Source of the DNA: Symbiodinium natans
Taxonomy: Eukaryota; Sar; Dinophyceae; Suessiales; Symbiodiniaceae
Direction of reading: 5' to 3'
Assembly (NCBI GenBank): GCA_905221605.1
Contig: CAJNDS010000385.1
Coordinates: forward strand, 89,641 to 153,640
DNA: 64,000 bases
In this document: in pieces, positions 1 to 11,312 of the stretch
Layout: the number at the start of each line of letters is the position of its first letter
Numbering within the stretch: position 1 is the stretch's first letter
Program-made: the position numbers and the translations under genes
Notes under the pieces: model-generated
What the model saw: only the letters and a program-made list of their open reading frames with translations
The model's database searches: none
Told to the model about the DNA's origin: nothing

Positions 1-950
1 GGCTATTCCCCAAACACCGCCTGCACCATGCCCCCATGATGGCGCTTCCACGGCTTCGGAGCAATCACAGACTGGTTCGCGAAGTCGCCGGTGCGCTGTG
101 GCTCTCACTCGAAGCTCGTTCGGTTTGTCGCTCCAAAGTACGTCGCTCGTGTCCATATGCTGCGGCACTGCGTGTTACGCCACGACGGACCCGCAGCGCC
201 CTGGCCCTTCTCTGCTCAGACCCTTGTAACTTACATTCTTCCCTTGCGAAGCTCCGTTCTAGTATCTTCCGCGCTTTAGGGTGCCAGTAGGCCAGGTTAG
301 GAGGATCCACCCCCACATCGCGGCAACAAAGCAGCTTACGTCGCTCAGCGTGTCCCGCAAGAATCACTCCGGTCCCATCGGCTCGTCGCCACCGCATCGC
401 TGCGCACTCGAGACTCCTGTGCCGCGAGCACCTGCCTGGGGAGGCTGCATGATTCTGTCGATCCCTCCAAGTGGAAGCTTCCACTTTGAGGAGCTTGGGA
501 GGGTGTGCGCTGAGAGCTTTATCCTCCCTCTCATATGACATAGACACAACCACAGGTCAGAAACCTTCATGAACTAAGCGCCCTCCTCTTCCCCCACCTT
601 CCTCACATACTATCTCACCCGGCTCTTAGGCCGGTGGCCAGTTCGTGGCAAGGCGCGGGTTCGACTGCTGAGTTAAGTCAGGAGGTGCTTGGGGGGACAT
701 TTTGGGTTTTGCTGCTTGGGGCCTGATGGAAATGACACCCAAACCCCAAGCCACAACTAGTACTTGTGTCGCCTGCGACTTGGGCTTGCTGGACTCATGA
801 CTTCGGGCTTAGGGTTGAGCTGAGCGTCGTGGGCTACAGGAAATTCCGTCTCAAGAGGTGTGTGTGTGTGTATGTGTGATGGGAACAAGCAAGAAAAGGG
901 TTTTCTTTTCTATCCACAAATGTTGAGGGAACCCAAGGCCGCCGGGCTCA
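1..950. other. No gene recognised
   Basis: Several short open frames cross this stretch on both strands, but none shows a recognisable motif and they overlap one another, as expected for moderately GC-rich non-coding DNA. A short TG microsatellite lies at about 858-877. It may hold intergenic DNA or introns of a gene that starts outside the window. Confidence 0.4.
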
Positions 951-1226
951 AGCATCCAAGCAAGGCCGGAGGCGACGTCGTCGAAGAAGGCGGCGCCGAA
1001 ACGGCCTCTGCGAAGAGGACACGTGGTGTTCCTCAGTACCCTCACGTGGCTTGCAGGCGCGAAATGCAGCAGGGCTTCTCATGCTTGGCGCAGGAGCCGA
1101 TGGACAGATCGTGTCGGAGCCTGCGTGTTCCCGATCCGTATCTGCAACTATTGCAGCATGCAATGGGATGCGCAGGGTTTGCCCGACTCGGACGAGCCCA
1201 TCTCTTCGGACTCCCAGCAGCCCTGA
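951..1226 (+). CDS. Unassigned open frame, possible exon
   Basis: An open frame on the + strand has a basic N-terminal part (runs of K and R) and a C-terminal part with the pair CNYC and an acidic, serine-rich tail ending at a TGA at 1224-1226. I do not recognise a family. Base composition here is more GC-rich and codon-like than the flanks, the only reason to list it. It could be the last exon of a gene whose upstream exons are not visible, or chance. Confidence 0.2.
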   Translation, partial: SIQARPEATSSKKAAPKRPLRRGHVVFLSTLTWLAGAKCSRASHAWRRSRWTDRVGACVFPIRICNYCSMQWDAQGLPDSDEPISSDSQQP

Positions 1227-1260
1227 GATGTCAATTGCAGAAACAGTCTTGAGCTTCTGA

Positions 1261-2030
1261 TCCCGCCATATGCTAGCTTCTCTAAACGAGGGCCCCTTCT
1301 GGGGGGCTACTATTCTAAGGCGGCCCCGATATTTAGAGAACTCAAGAAGGGACAATAATTTTGAGAACTGACCATCGGTGACCCAGCAGCTAGTAAAGGG
1401 ACCCAAGAAGCAAGGACCAACTGATCTCCGCGATGTGGTACGTCGTGGCCAGGGAGGTTGGAAAGACCTGGGCTCCCCACTCGAGGGGCAGCTTGGAGTT
1501 GATGGGTTCAAGCCTCAGCTTGTGCGTGTTGATGGAATGCTGCTGAGCATGCATGGTCGCACTGTCTGGCAGCCTGGCAGCTACACGAAGAAGGGTGATG
1601 TTGATGGAGATGTGTGTGTGTGATCTGAGGATGAAAACCATGGTCCATTTGAGCGCCAGTTCGCGCCGAATGGATACTGGCAAGAAAAATGATCGTACCC
1701 CGCGACAGCGACCCTAAATAAGGTAAGACTACTGGCACAACGTCTTTCCCCCATGCAAATCGATTGGCTTGTGGAATGTAGAACCTAAGCCTGGTGGTGG
1801 TCACAATTACCCTTCGCTTCTTGTCTATTTTGTGCTTCTGCTCGTTGTTCTGCGAAGGACCTTTGCAAAATGAAGGCTCCGACCCCAATCCTCCCGTTTG
1901 ATGAGCCGTAGCTGTCTCAGTGAAGCTAAGGTTGCGCTGCTTAGGTTTCTGGGGTTTGGTAAGTTTGGTAGAATGTGCCTGTAAGACTACCAACAACACT
2001 CCTTCCTAGCCGTGAGATCACTACTCCAGA
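1261..2030. other. No gene recognised
   Basis: Open frames on both strands overlap here without recognisable domains. Nothing beyond generic intergenic sequence is visible. Confidence 0.4.
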
Positions 2031-2120
2031 CCCTAAACCCTAAACCCTAAACCCTAGACCCTAGACCCTAGACCCTAAACCCTAGACCCTAGACCCTAGA
2101 CCCTAGACCCTAGACCCTAG
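2031..2120. repeat. Interstitial telomere-like tract, CCCTAAA/CCCTAGA
   Basis: About thirteen 7-bp units of CCCTAAA mixed with CCCTAGA variants. Plant-type TTTAGGG telomeric repeats are known from dinoflagellates. The degenerate units show this is an internal tract, not a chromosome end. Confidence 0.9.
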
Positions 2121-2470
2121 CGTGAGCGATTAAACCTTAAAACCCTAAACATGTGCATCAAGCCCGACTGCGGGCTACTCATCGGTCTCTGTATGCGGAG
2201 AGCCAATGCCTGGGCCGACTCACTTGGCTCAAGCGTGATCTCCACGGACTGTACCGTTTTTTAGATGCAAATGACAGGGATTCATGTCCCGGCTGCTTCT
2301 CCCGTTCTTCATCTCCTCCTCTGCATTGGCATTTGAGGTTCTGGATGTTGGGGCGCCGCGTACTGGCACCCAGTCCATGCACAACGCTCTGCACATACTC
2401 GGCTACTTGGTACCCAGTGGTACCCTTTTGCCCTGTTTTGGCTTTAGGTTGTAACTAACCCACAACCTCA

Positions 2471-2550
2471 ACCCTAAACCCTGAACGCTAAACCCTAAAC
2501 CCTCAACCCTAAACCCGAACCCTACAGTAAACCCTGACCCATAAAAACGG
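2471..2550. repeat. Degenerate telomere-like tract
   Basis: Units related to CCCTAAA with many substitutions (CCCTGAA, CCCTCAA, CCCGAAC). Confidence 0.75.
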
Positions 2551-2664
2551 TGCCCCCTGATTACAAGAACTGGGATACCGAGGCTACAAAACCCTTCACA
2601 GCGGCTATGAGTCCGAGAAGCGGATTCCCTGGTGCTTTAGATACTTTGGAGTTTTTGAAATTTC

Positions 2665-2816
2665 GGGCACTATACTAGTATAATTCCTAAGAACCAGCTA
2701 CTAAGTATAGTTTTTGGGTGCTATAATACTATAATTCCAAAGACACCGTCAAGAGTACAACTTTTGGATACTAGAATACTATAATTCCTAAGAAAGAGCT
2801 GAAAATTATATATTTG
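2665..2816. repeat. Three tandem 51-bp AT-rich units
   Basis: Three imperfect direct repeats of about 51 bp begin near 2665, 2716 and 2766. Each carries the core ACTATAATTCC followed by a variable half ending in a T run. No coding potential. This is the only structure in the 2551-2896 interval. Confidence 0.75.
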
Positions 2817-2897
2817 TTGCTAGGGTTCCAGGTTCAGTATATGGTTAGAAGTACACTTATAAGTACAGTTATAATTGTTAATAAGTACCATGACTTA

Positions 2898-3002
2898 ACC
2901 CTAAACCCTAAACCCTGAACCCTGAACCCTAAACCCGAAACCCTAAACCCTTAGGGTTCGAAACCCTAAACCCTAAACCCTAAACCCTAAACCCGAAACC
3001 CC
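2898..3002. repeat. Telomere-like tract with an internal inversion point
   Basis: CCCTAAA-type units run through this interval but are interrupted at about 2948-2960, where CCCTTAGGG joins one unit in each orientation. The tract ends directly at the acceptor of the first visible sulfotransferase exon, so it is probably intronic. Confidence 0.85.
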
Positions 3003-3011
3003 CAAGCATAG

Positions 3012-5420
3012 GTGCGAGTACTTGTTCGCCAACGGCCCGCTGCAAGACGCCATGGCCACCTTGGAGGGCTACGACGCCGCAATGGATGAGCCCTTCCAGT
3101 TGGTCTACGAGGAATCTGGGGGTGGGTCTAGGGTTTAGGGTTTAGGGCTTAGGGTTTAGGGCTTAGGGTTTAGGATTGAGTGTTGAGTGTTTAAGTTATC
3201 CCAGGCCGTTTTGGCTAGTTACAACTTACAAGTTTCTTATGCGAGAGGAGATCATGGAAGCTTTCCCGAAGGCGAAGTTTGTGTTGACCATCTCTGATCC
3301 AGAGCGTTGCCGGGCCGAAGTTGGTCCTTTTTCTTCCTACTGTCACGTAGGGTTGAGGGTGCAGGGTTTTGGGGTTGAGGGTTTAAAGGTTAGGGTTTTT
3401 GTACAGGATGTCGTTTGCAATATTCTGGAAGGGCCTGGAGCACACTGCAGGTTGGTTCGAGAGCTATGTCAAGCTGGTCGCAGGCATGTCTACGACGGAT
3501 TGGCGGCTTCCTCACATTTTGAAGCCTGCGCATGTGCTTTCTACATGCAGTGTGTACCTAGATCAAAGAAGCCGTCGCATCAAGCATGGTCAAAAGCAGC
3601 ATATCAGCTGTATTTCGGCACTCAGGCTACACAGCGGTCGTGACTTTGGAGACTTTTATGCCGAAAGAAGAGACCACGCGGAGACAAGACTGCATCAGAA
3701 GGCGTTTTGTGCAAGATGTCGTTAGGGTCAACCGAAGTGCAACTATGCCATGATTGGATACTTCGGGACGTGCAGTAGGACTTGTGCTTGGGCTTGCACT
3801 TGCCCACTGAGGAGATTCGTTATTGCGCGGCCGCAACCTACTGGGGATGTGAGTTCGCCAACTTCACTGCTGAATCCAAGAGGCAATGCTTACAGGCCCA
3901 CCATAGTAAGGATGCATTGGTTCATGACGCGCGGGAACTCGCGGGACATCGCCGGATTACTTGGGCACCGCGTCACAGAGCGTTGTGCTGCGAAGTCTTT
4001 GTCTAACATGGGTTAGCAGGGGTGGATTGGGGATTGGCAGTCTTGTATGGCGATGGTTAGCATTGCCCCTTTTCTGCTGGCAGCTCCGCCGCTACACTGT
4101 TTTTGACCTTTGGCATGCGCAACCGCACAAAGTACGATGCAGTTCTTGTCAAAGTTATGCCGAACCTAGCAGGAGACGGAACAGCGGACCGTTGGGAGAA
4201 TCCTGCAAAGGCAAACGGGTATGTGTGAGGCCTAAGTGGGTGCATGGGCCTATGAAGTTAGGGGCTTCTGTTGCTCCTCCCGAACCAAGTCAATAAGTTT
4301 GCCCGAACTATTCACAATAAGATCGGAACCTGTCAGAACCATTTAGTTTTGGACTATTATGACAACCATGCTGCGGAACACCATCACGCAAACTAGTCGA
4401 GGCCTGTATCTACCGATACGAAGTGCTTACATACTCTCAGCAAGCCTGCTCAGTTCCCCCTAAACCCTAAACCCTAATCCCTAAACCCTAAACCCTAAAC
4501 GTCGCAGGCATACCAACATCACAATGAACGAGTGCAGCAAGTGATCCCAGCAGATCGCTTGTTGGTGCTGCTTGATGTGCGTTACATGGTTTAGGCTGAG
4601 GGAGTTTGGCGGGACTCACGGTGAGAATTCGACGTGGATGCTATTTGCCTTTTGTACCCTCTCTAAGCACTTCTGGCCAAGATTGCGGTTCGTTGCGATG
4701 CCTGGTGCCCAGTAAGCTGCACTTTGTTACTAGGATCCCATGTGAAGCAGGGTTTGTATTCCTGTTATTGGTGAGTGTATATAAGGTTCCTGTTTAATAT
4801 TGGTGAGTGTATAATTATACTGGGTGTCCTTTCGGGGGTACAAGAAATATAAACCACTTCAAATATGGGATTTTACGAAAATGGGCGCACCCTTTTTGGG
4901 GGTGCCAACGATACGGATTTTAGTATTTGGGGTATATTAGGGGAACCCAATTTTTAGGAAACCCTAAACCATAAACCCTAAACCCCAAACCCCAAACCCT
5001 AAACCCTACACCCTAAACCCTAAACCCTAATTTCTACCCATATAGATGTTCCGGCTTTGAATCAGCACTCAGTGGACAGTATCTGGTCAGGCTTTACTGC
5101 CGTGTGAACTCAACCCATGCTCTCTCTCTCCTCCAAGGCACCTCGTGTAAACCCTAAACCCTAAACCCTACACCCTAAACCCTAAACCCTAAACCCTAAA
5201 CCCCTGCTGCAGCTTTTGTAGATTCCTAAAGCTCCTGACTGGCAGGTTCAACTTTACGGCCGGCTGGGCGCCACTGGCCCACTTCCTTGGCAAGCCGATT
5301 CCAGATGAGCCTTTCCCACACGTAGATCTGGCGGGCGACATCTTCGAGAAGAATCTGCCTGAAACGTCTCAACCTGTCTCCTTTCTTCAGGAGTCCATCA
5401 AGCTAAACGCAGAGCTTTGA
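3012..5420 (+). CDS. Sulfotransferase-family protein, multi-exon, 5' end not seen
   Basis: Exons that together read as a cytosolic-type sulfotransferase (the P-loop family called Sulfotransfer_4). These enzymes move a sulfuryl group from PAPS to a hydroxyl or amine. Visible pieces: about 3012-3121, an N-terminal LEGY segment; about 3231-3305, containing EIMEAFPKAKFVLTISDPE; from 3451, WFESYVKLVAGM; about 3803-3925, with YWGCEFANFT and an HH...D helix; and the last exon 5246-5420, with GWAPLAHFLGKPIPDEPFPH and a stop at 5418-5420. A canonical GT-AG intron at 3306-3450 restores DPERWFESY exactly (phase 1). The 3.9-5.2 kb intron is filled with telomere-like tracts. The first exon with the PAPS-binding loop was not found; it may lie upstream in an unrecognised exon. 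Frames are open in every exon, so the gene may be intact. Confidence 0.7.
3128..3175. repeat. TTTAGGG tract inside the sulfotransferase gene
   Basis: Seven units of TTTAGGG and TTAGGGC variants, in the orientation opposite to the tract at 2898-3002. It lies in the intron between the first two visible sulfotransferase exons. Confidence 0.85.
4458..4500. repeat. CCCTAAA tract in intron
   Basis: Six CCCTAAA units inside the large sulfotransferase intron. The rest of 3,960-5,245 shows no exon that I recognise. Confidence 0.85.
4961..5029. repeat. CCCTAAA tract in intron
   Basis: About nine units, some changed to CCCCAAA or CCCTACA. Confidence 0.85.
5148..5203. repeat. CCCTAAA tract just upstream of the last sulfotransferase exon
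   Basis: Eight near-perfect units end about 40 bp before the acceptor at 5245. Confidence 0.85.
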
Positions 5421-6544
5421 CGTGTCCGGCCTTCGCAAGCGAGGAAAGTGTGCGCCATATGCCTTGTCTAGGATTTGCAGGGAGTCCGTATGCAATTCGG
5501 AACAGTTGTTTGAACTGTTTACTTCAGGTCGTCATATTGACTGGCATCCACATCATGAATAGAGGCCATGAGACTCTCGTCCTACATGTTCACACAGCCC
5601 TCCTTCAGAAGTAACACAAGTTACATGTTCTGCACGCCCAAGACCAGATCATGTACCTTCGTCCGGGTGTCGTCACAAACACGTTCTGGCTCGGCGTAAA
5701 TCGCCGTGTTTATGTGCCTGGGGTTGCCCAGAATTGACCATCTAACCAACCAATGAACTGGGAATCCCCCAAGGATCATGTTAAGGGGTTGCGCCACCTT
5801 TTGGACTGGAATGTGCAAGTTGGCCGTGTTCCCACAGAGCCTTGCAACAGGCCAGGCTCAACGGGGAGAAAACCGTCCCCTGCTGCATACTACATCAAGC
5901 TCTTTAGATTGCACCGAAAAGCATAAAAGATCTGTTTGATCTTCGGATGAAAAAAATATAAATACTACAACAGGGGGAGCAGAAGTGGAAGGTCTGCAGA
6001 TGGTTTTGAGGGGAGGGGAGACAGGAGGCAGTGGACTCGGTTTGGAAGGTGCAGCCCAGGTGACTTTCCCGGACTCACTAATCCTCCGCAGTGGTGATGG
6101 CGTAATTGCCTGCAACAACTTCCAAACAGCACAGAGGTTTGCAGAGCTTTCATGATTTGTCGGTACGGACTTAGCGCAATCCTAGCCAATGAACGATGAA
6201 GCGTGCCGAACCTGTACAATGAATGGCCTTTTCTTGGGACGTGAAGAATGCACACTCACAGAACCGACTCGTATCGAGACTCATGTGGACAAATTGGCTG
6301 AAATACGGCATGTTCAGGGAGATGACGGACATCATCCGTAAACCCTAAACCCTAAACCCTCAATAGTCCAAGCCATACCCTACTTGTAGGAAAGACACCA
6401 GGCTTCTTCCCTGTGGCTCTTAGTAGGGAAAGGGAATGAGGGGTCCTATATATCTATATATATATATATATATACCCTTTAAGGTTATACAGGGTCATTC
6501 GCTCTTGGGATAAACTGTAAGATCGATCCAGCATCTGGGAGGAT
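5421..6544. other. No recognised gene; possible unassigned exon
   Basis: One + strand frame at about 5626-5728 reads like real protein (it contains QDQIMYLRPGVVTNTFWLG) but I cannot assign it. A short CCCTAAA tract lies at 6340-6360 and a (TA)n microsatellite at about 6448-6474. Nothing else is supported. Confidence 0.35.
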
Positions 6545-8993
6545 GTGGCCCCTTCAACAGAAATACAGAACAGATGCAGCAAAAGAAGCCACAGAAGCAA
6601 GAAGCAAGCGGGAATAAACGGAAGAAGAAGAGGAGGAGGCTTTCAATGCCAACTAGTGGCCATGACATCCTTGGTTCCTTTCAGACTTGCGGGTCTTTTC
6701 TCCGTGAGTTCAGCTGGCACCTGTGATCTGCCAGTGGGAAGAGTTCCACACCAGACATTGCCCAATGAGAAATCCCGAGAAGACACCTGGGCCACCGCCT
6801 ACGGTGTTTCCCCGTCCGAGTGGAGCTCCATTGCAGCAGAATCCGATGCCTTGGAGCTGCGCAGCCTGCTGGAGAAGGGCTACACAGACTGGGCCAGTGA
6901 TCTCCTTGCAGACAGAAGCATCAGCCTGAGCCGGAAAGCGCGAAGGAATTTGGGAAGCCTCCGGGCTCTGACGCGAGCTGTGTTCACCAGCTCCAGTTTG
7001 GGGGAAGTCTTTGGGAATCGTGAGCTGGTTGAGGCATCCTCATTATACCACCTGCTTGGCTTGGGAGACGATTTGGGAACTCTACATCAAGACATGGCGG
7101 TACTTTGGATGCTCCATAGCAGGCTTGGTATACTCAGCAAGCACAGAAAGACCTGCATCAAGCTCCTCTACCATTTCGTGCAGTCTGAGGACTTGAACAC
7201 TGAGGAACTTTGTCGTTGTGAACGCCTTTGGGTTTGCGGTGACGAAAATGCATTGGTCCGTGTGACGCTGTCCAATCCCGGGAAGGTCATGGATTATCCA
7301 GACGAAGCCTTGGATTTTTCGCGGGTGCTGCGCGGAGTTCGCATTTTGGAGTTTCAGAGCGGAAAGCTTTTTGACAAAGGAATTCTGGGGAGTTTGCTTG
7401 GTTTCTTTCCGAATGCAAGAGTGATGACGGTGCACATGCAGGAGGAGCCAATGGACATGATGGCTCTTAATTCGTGGACAGCTTCCATAGTAGGGCTGGA
7501 TCTGAGGATCGCTTCAACAGTTGTGCCAGATTGGATCTGCGAATTCCGTGACTTGCGGCATCTTCACATCAGTGGGGACAGCAATCAAGGTGGTCAGCAC
7601 GTCTCAATCAAAGCATTGCCAGGGTGTTTGGGCAACTTCTCCGAGTTAATTCACTTGAACGTGATCGGCTGCAACCTAACAGGGACAGCTTCCCTACCAG
7701 AAAGCATGGGAAACCTCCAGAAACTGCGCATCTTTGAGGCTTTTGAGAATGGAAGGCTCAGCGAGGAGAAGGTGAGCTGTCCGGGAGAGTGGCTGCCAAA
7801 CCGCAGCTTGGTAAAGAAAAGGGTTCAGGGTGTAGGGTTTAAGGTTAATTAATAGAAGAATGGATGAAAGGTTAACTAATAGAAGAATGGAGGAAAGGAG
7901 TTTTGCTGCAGCTCATCCTATGCAGAAGCCCGATACGTTTGGAGGACGAGCACGGCTTGAGTTCAGCTCACTAGGCTTCCTAGAGGGAGAAGGATACCAA
8001 GACACGGTTTCGAACGTTTCTCTTTACCTTCTCAACGACCAGTAGCTGCTTCTGATCGGGCTGACACTTAGTGAGAGTACAGGTTGGGGTTTAGGGTTTG
8101 GGGTTTTGGCATGAAGCAGCTTCCAGGTTCAAAAGGGTTTAGGGTTTAGGGTTTAGCGTTTAGGGTTTAGGGTTTAGGGTTTAGGGTTTAGCGATTATTG
8201 GGCTGAGCTCAGGCAGTCTTTGTGTGCCTGGCTATGTGGCACAATATGACGGAAAGCCGCCAGTATGGCGCTGCCCGGTGCATGGGTGGAATATCCACTT
8301 CGATGACATGACCCTGCCATGGTGGAGATGGCGCTCCCTCGAGAAGATGCACATCGATGCCTGGCGGATTGAGCACCCCAAAAGGTTACTCAGCAGGAGA
8401 AGGCGAAGGAGATCTGAGGATCTATAGCTTGAGCATGGACAGTAGGCAAGTTGAGGCATTCAGGGATTGAATAGCTGGCTTCAGTAGACAAGTGGACATC
8501 CTGACCCCCCATATCTTCCTCCTGAAAAGAACCCTTCACACAAAAGATGCCCAACACAAGCCACAGAACTAAACGTCACATACCCTGACACGTGGCATGT
8601 CTGACTTTACAGTGGACCAAGAAGTGCTGTCGAAGAAACACTGCTCCCAAGGATGCCAACTTCATCTACGGCGGCATCCCAGCTTCCTTGCCGGAGTTCT
8701 GGCCACGGCTGCGCTCATTGGACCTTCACGACCTCAAGCTGGAGGGCACTCTGCCTCAATCTTTGGAAACACTGGAGAACTTGACGCAACTACAGGTGGC
8801 CATGAACGACCTCCACTGCCAGGACGTTGATGTGGTGGCAAGGCTCATGAAGCATCCCAAGCTGCGGAGGGTCAACCTCGATGCCAACCCAAAGCTGTGC
8901 GGCTGTCTTCCATCAAAGCCGCTGCCGCATTTGAGCGTCAAGTTTGGTGGATCTGCTGCCCAAGTATGCGCCAACTCCAACGCCGAGTTGTGA
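6545..8993 (+). CDS. Leucine-rich-repeat protein, multi-exon
   Basis: The first open block (6545-7771) has a basic start, a helical region and then irregular leucine-rich repeats (for example LRHLHISGD and LGNFSELIHLNVIGCNLTG). It ends at an AG|GTGAGC donor at 7771/7772. A middle block at about 8213-8355 and a last block at 8652-8993 continue the repeats; the last contains GGIPASLPEFWPRL, LEGTLPQSLETLENL and a cysteine cap, ending in a TGA at 8991-8993. Joining 8355 to 8652 gives an unbroken repeat and uses a GA donor with an AG acceptor, a splice type known in dinoflagellates. The join from 7771 to the middle block is not resolved: phases do not match for the obvious acceptor, so a small exon may be missing. 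The repeats resemble plant-type LRRs used for protein binding; no kinase or membrane segment is seen. The 6545 start is uncertain. Confidence 0.65.
8135..8191. repeat. TTTAGGG tract inside the LRR gene
   Basis: Eight TTTAGGG units, one changed to TTTAGCG, in the intron before the middle LRR exon. A few further units lie at 8087-8108. Confidence 0.85.
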
Positions 8994-9628
8994 GGGAAGG
9001 CCAGCGCGCCTGGAGAAAGGCGAGTGGGGTGTTTTCCTTCGCGAAGCCTCGGCGCGAGCCCCGCGTCACCCCAATTAACGAGAAGTATGAAAAGTTTGAC
9101 CTGAGGCCATGCTCACGTGATCAGAGGCAACCATATCAGTCGAGCACACGATAGTACCGAATGCTATGGTGTCGGGCCATGGCATAGTATGACACTGCAA
9201 GTGGTGCACCAGGGAACAACCCAAAGCCCGAAACATAAACCCTAAACCGCTGATATTGCCGCAAGACACCCAGTACAGCCATTCTGGTGTATTTGCTTGT
9301 AGGTGCATGTTCCCCATGTTGATGCTTTCTACATTCTGCTTGATCTGTATTGGATAGGACCTAAACCCGAGTTTTGTATTTTGTTAGCTACTGACAGTTG
9401 GGGCAGGTCTAGACCATGCATTGCGTGAGCAGCAATCGTTTTTTTGATCAAGCTGGAAGAACTGAAGAAGGTGAAGAAGGAGCAAACAATGAAAGCGCGG
9501 AATGAGGGTGGCAATCTTCCATTAAGTTGCAATCGAGCTCAAAAATCTTCGTGACACTTTGCAATGTACACAGTCTTGTCATAGATGCGGGAAAGAGAAG
9601 CACAGAAAGACACACATTCACACACGTA
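8994..9628. other. No recognised gene
   Basis: A lysine- and glutamate-rich + strand frame at about 9450-9510 might be the decayed N-terminal part of the NAP copy that follows, but it holds stops. Otherwise no structure is seen. Confidence 0.35.
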
Positions 9629-9649
9629 TACACACACACACACACACGC
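9629..9649. repeat. (AC)n microsatellite
   Basis: A simple AC dinucleotide run just upstream of the NAP-like ATG. Confidence 0.9.
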
Positions 9650-9678
9650 AGAAAACAAAAAAACAAGGAACAGCGGCC

Positions 9679-10222
9679 ATGGGAAAGAAGAAGAGAAGGA
9701 CGGAGCACAAGGCCAAGGAGGTCACAGACACAATCAAGGAGCTGAAGGATCTTGACGATGAGATTGATGAGTCTGACTGGGGGAAAGGCTCCAAGCTTTC
9801 CTTCCACTTTGTGTAGCATCCATATTTCACCAACACGGAACTTTGGAAGGAGTACCATCAGAAGGAAGAGAGCCCCTACGACCAGAACACAATTGTCACC
9901 GAAATCAAGGCATCCGCAATTGAGTGGAAACCTGGCGAAGACGTTACTGTGGCGAAGGTCGCAAAGGAGGTGGAAAAAAGGCACCGGCACGCTGGAGAAA
10001 GAGCCGAGAGACTCTTTCTTCCGCCGATTCTTCCGCAATCTGAAATTAGATGGTGTGATTCCGACAGGTATCACCCCGGAGGAAACTAGGGAACTCGTCG
10101 ATGACGAAGATGTTAATGACGAGTGCCTGCTAGGTCTCCTTATGGACCAGGATTTTGAAATGGAAAGGTCCATTCGGAATTGTCTAGTCCCCTTTGCTGT
10201 GCGCTACTACACTGGAGAGGCC
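9679..10222 (+). pseudogene. Nucleosome assembly protein (NAP) family, disrupted copy
   Basis: From an ATG at 9679 the frame reads as the central NAP domain: a basic start, then WGKGSKLSFHFV, HPYFTNTELWKEYH, SPYDQNTIVTEIK and IEWKPGEDVTV, and after a frame change a C-terminal part with FFRNLKLDGVIPTGI and VPFAVRYYTGEA. NAP proteins are histone chaperones that load H2A-H2B dimers. Two lesions are visible: a TAG at 9814-9816, where the family has an acidic residue, and a frame change near the A run at 9974-9979. No introns are seen inside the domain, and the domain's first third and acidic tail are absent. This fits a decaying retrocopy. A sequencing error could explain the A-run shift but not the stop as well. 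Confidence 0.75.
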
Positions 10223-10323
10223 TATATTCTGACGGGACGGGCTGCGGAGATTGCCGGCCTTCTGTCGCAAGCCGCGCCTGCAGAGCAGCGATTGATGAGT
10301 TGGAATAGGGGTTCAGGGTTTAG

Positions 10324-10982
10324 GGACCAAGAAGAGTCAATCAGAACGAAGACTCCAGCTCTTGTTCTCCTTGAAGTACTTGTGGAAAATCATCAACTCC
10401 ACACCGGCTTGGCTGAAGAAGGGAGCCAGTCTTGCGCTGCTGGGTGGTGATTTGAACATTCGTGACCAAGAGATGATGGAGGTGCACAAGCTGCTCAGCG
10501 ACAAGGCCTTCGGATTTTCCGACGCATGGCACTTCTGTGGCTCCCCTGAGCCGGAACAATACACCTGGGACACCACTGAAAACACCAACCTGGGCGCCGA
10601 GTTTCGTAGCAAGATGCGCTTTGACCGCATCCTTTTCATCAGCCCTGGCGTTTCAGATGTGCTTGGCGCACCAGGTTTAGACGGTCTGGCCAAAGGTGCA
10701 CAGGCCTCAGCAGCCTCAACGCGAACTCCGGAGGTGAAATCAAGAGCTCGGATTTCTCCTTACATTTCTTTAAATATCTTATTTACGATATTTTTGCACA
10801 TATATATAGAAATATGTATATTATATTTGTATCTGTATCTATATTTATGGCAGCCCAAGCAACTTCTGGGAAAGGAGAAGGTGCCGGGCTTGTGTCGTTT
10901 CCCCTCAGATCACTGGGGGCTTCTCACCGAATGGGCCTACGGTGCACCGGTGCTCCCATCTCCTCCTTGTGAGCTGGACTAG
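10324..10982 (+). CDS. TDP2-like endonuclease/exonuclease/phosphatase, 3' exons
   Basis: Two exons read as the C-terminal half of tyrosyl-DNA phosphodiesterase 2, a Mg-dependent enzyme that removes topoisomerase II peptides from DNA 5' ends. Exon 10324-10733 contains SERRLQL, LALLGGDLNIRDQE, DAWHFCGSPE, YTWDT and FDRILF; exon 10854-10982 contains CRFPSDHWGLL and a stop at 10980-10982. The catalytic Asp (GGDLN) and the His of SDHWG are present. An AT-rich intron of 120 bp (10734-10853, GT-AG, phase 0) joins them and happens to be open in the same frame. The N-terminal half, with the metal-binding Glu, is not seen: the sequence directly upstream is the NAP-like copy, so the gene is either truncated or has distant 5' exons. 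Confidence 0.72.
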
Positions 10983-11312
10983 AAGACAGGGATCTTCGGC
11001 GTGTGTCAACGTAAAATTCATTCCTGGCTGGGCACTGTCTTTAGCAAACTGTTGTATGTGAGTTTTGCCACACTCACGAACCACGTCGGCACATATGCAA
11101 AAGGCGCCTGATGTTGTTGAGAGACAAGAAAACTTAGTCTCTTATCCTTGGGGTCCGTGCGCACTCCCTTGTGAAATGGGGCAGGCAGAAAGGCTGTATC
11201 CAAGTGCACGTCCTAAACCCTGCACCCTAAACCCTAGGCTATCTTGCACACTGCTCGGACATCGAAGGGGCCCAAGTGTGCCAGGCTTCCTCCACTGCCT
11301 GTTGTGCCACCA
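10983..11312. other. No gene recognised
   Basis: Nothing beyond a short CCCTAAA-like piece at about 11,216-11,236. Confidence 0.4.
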
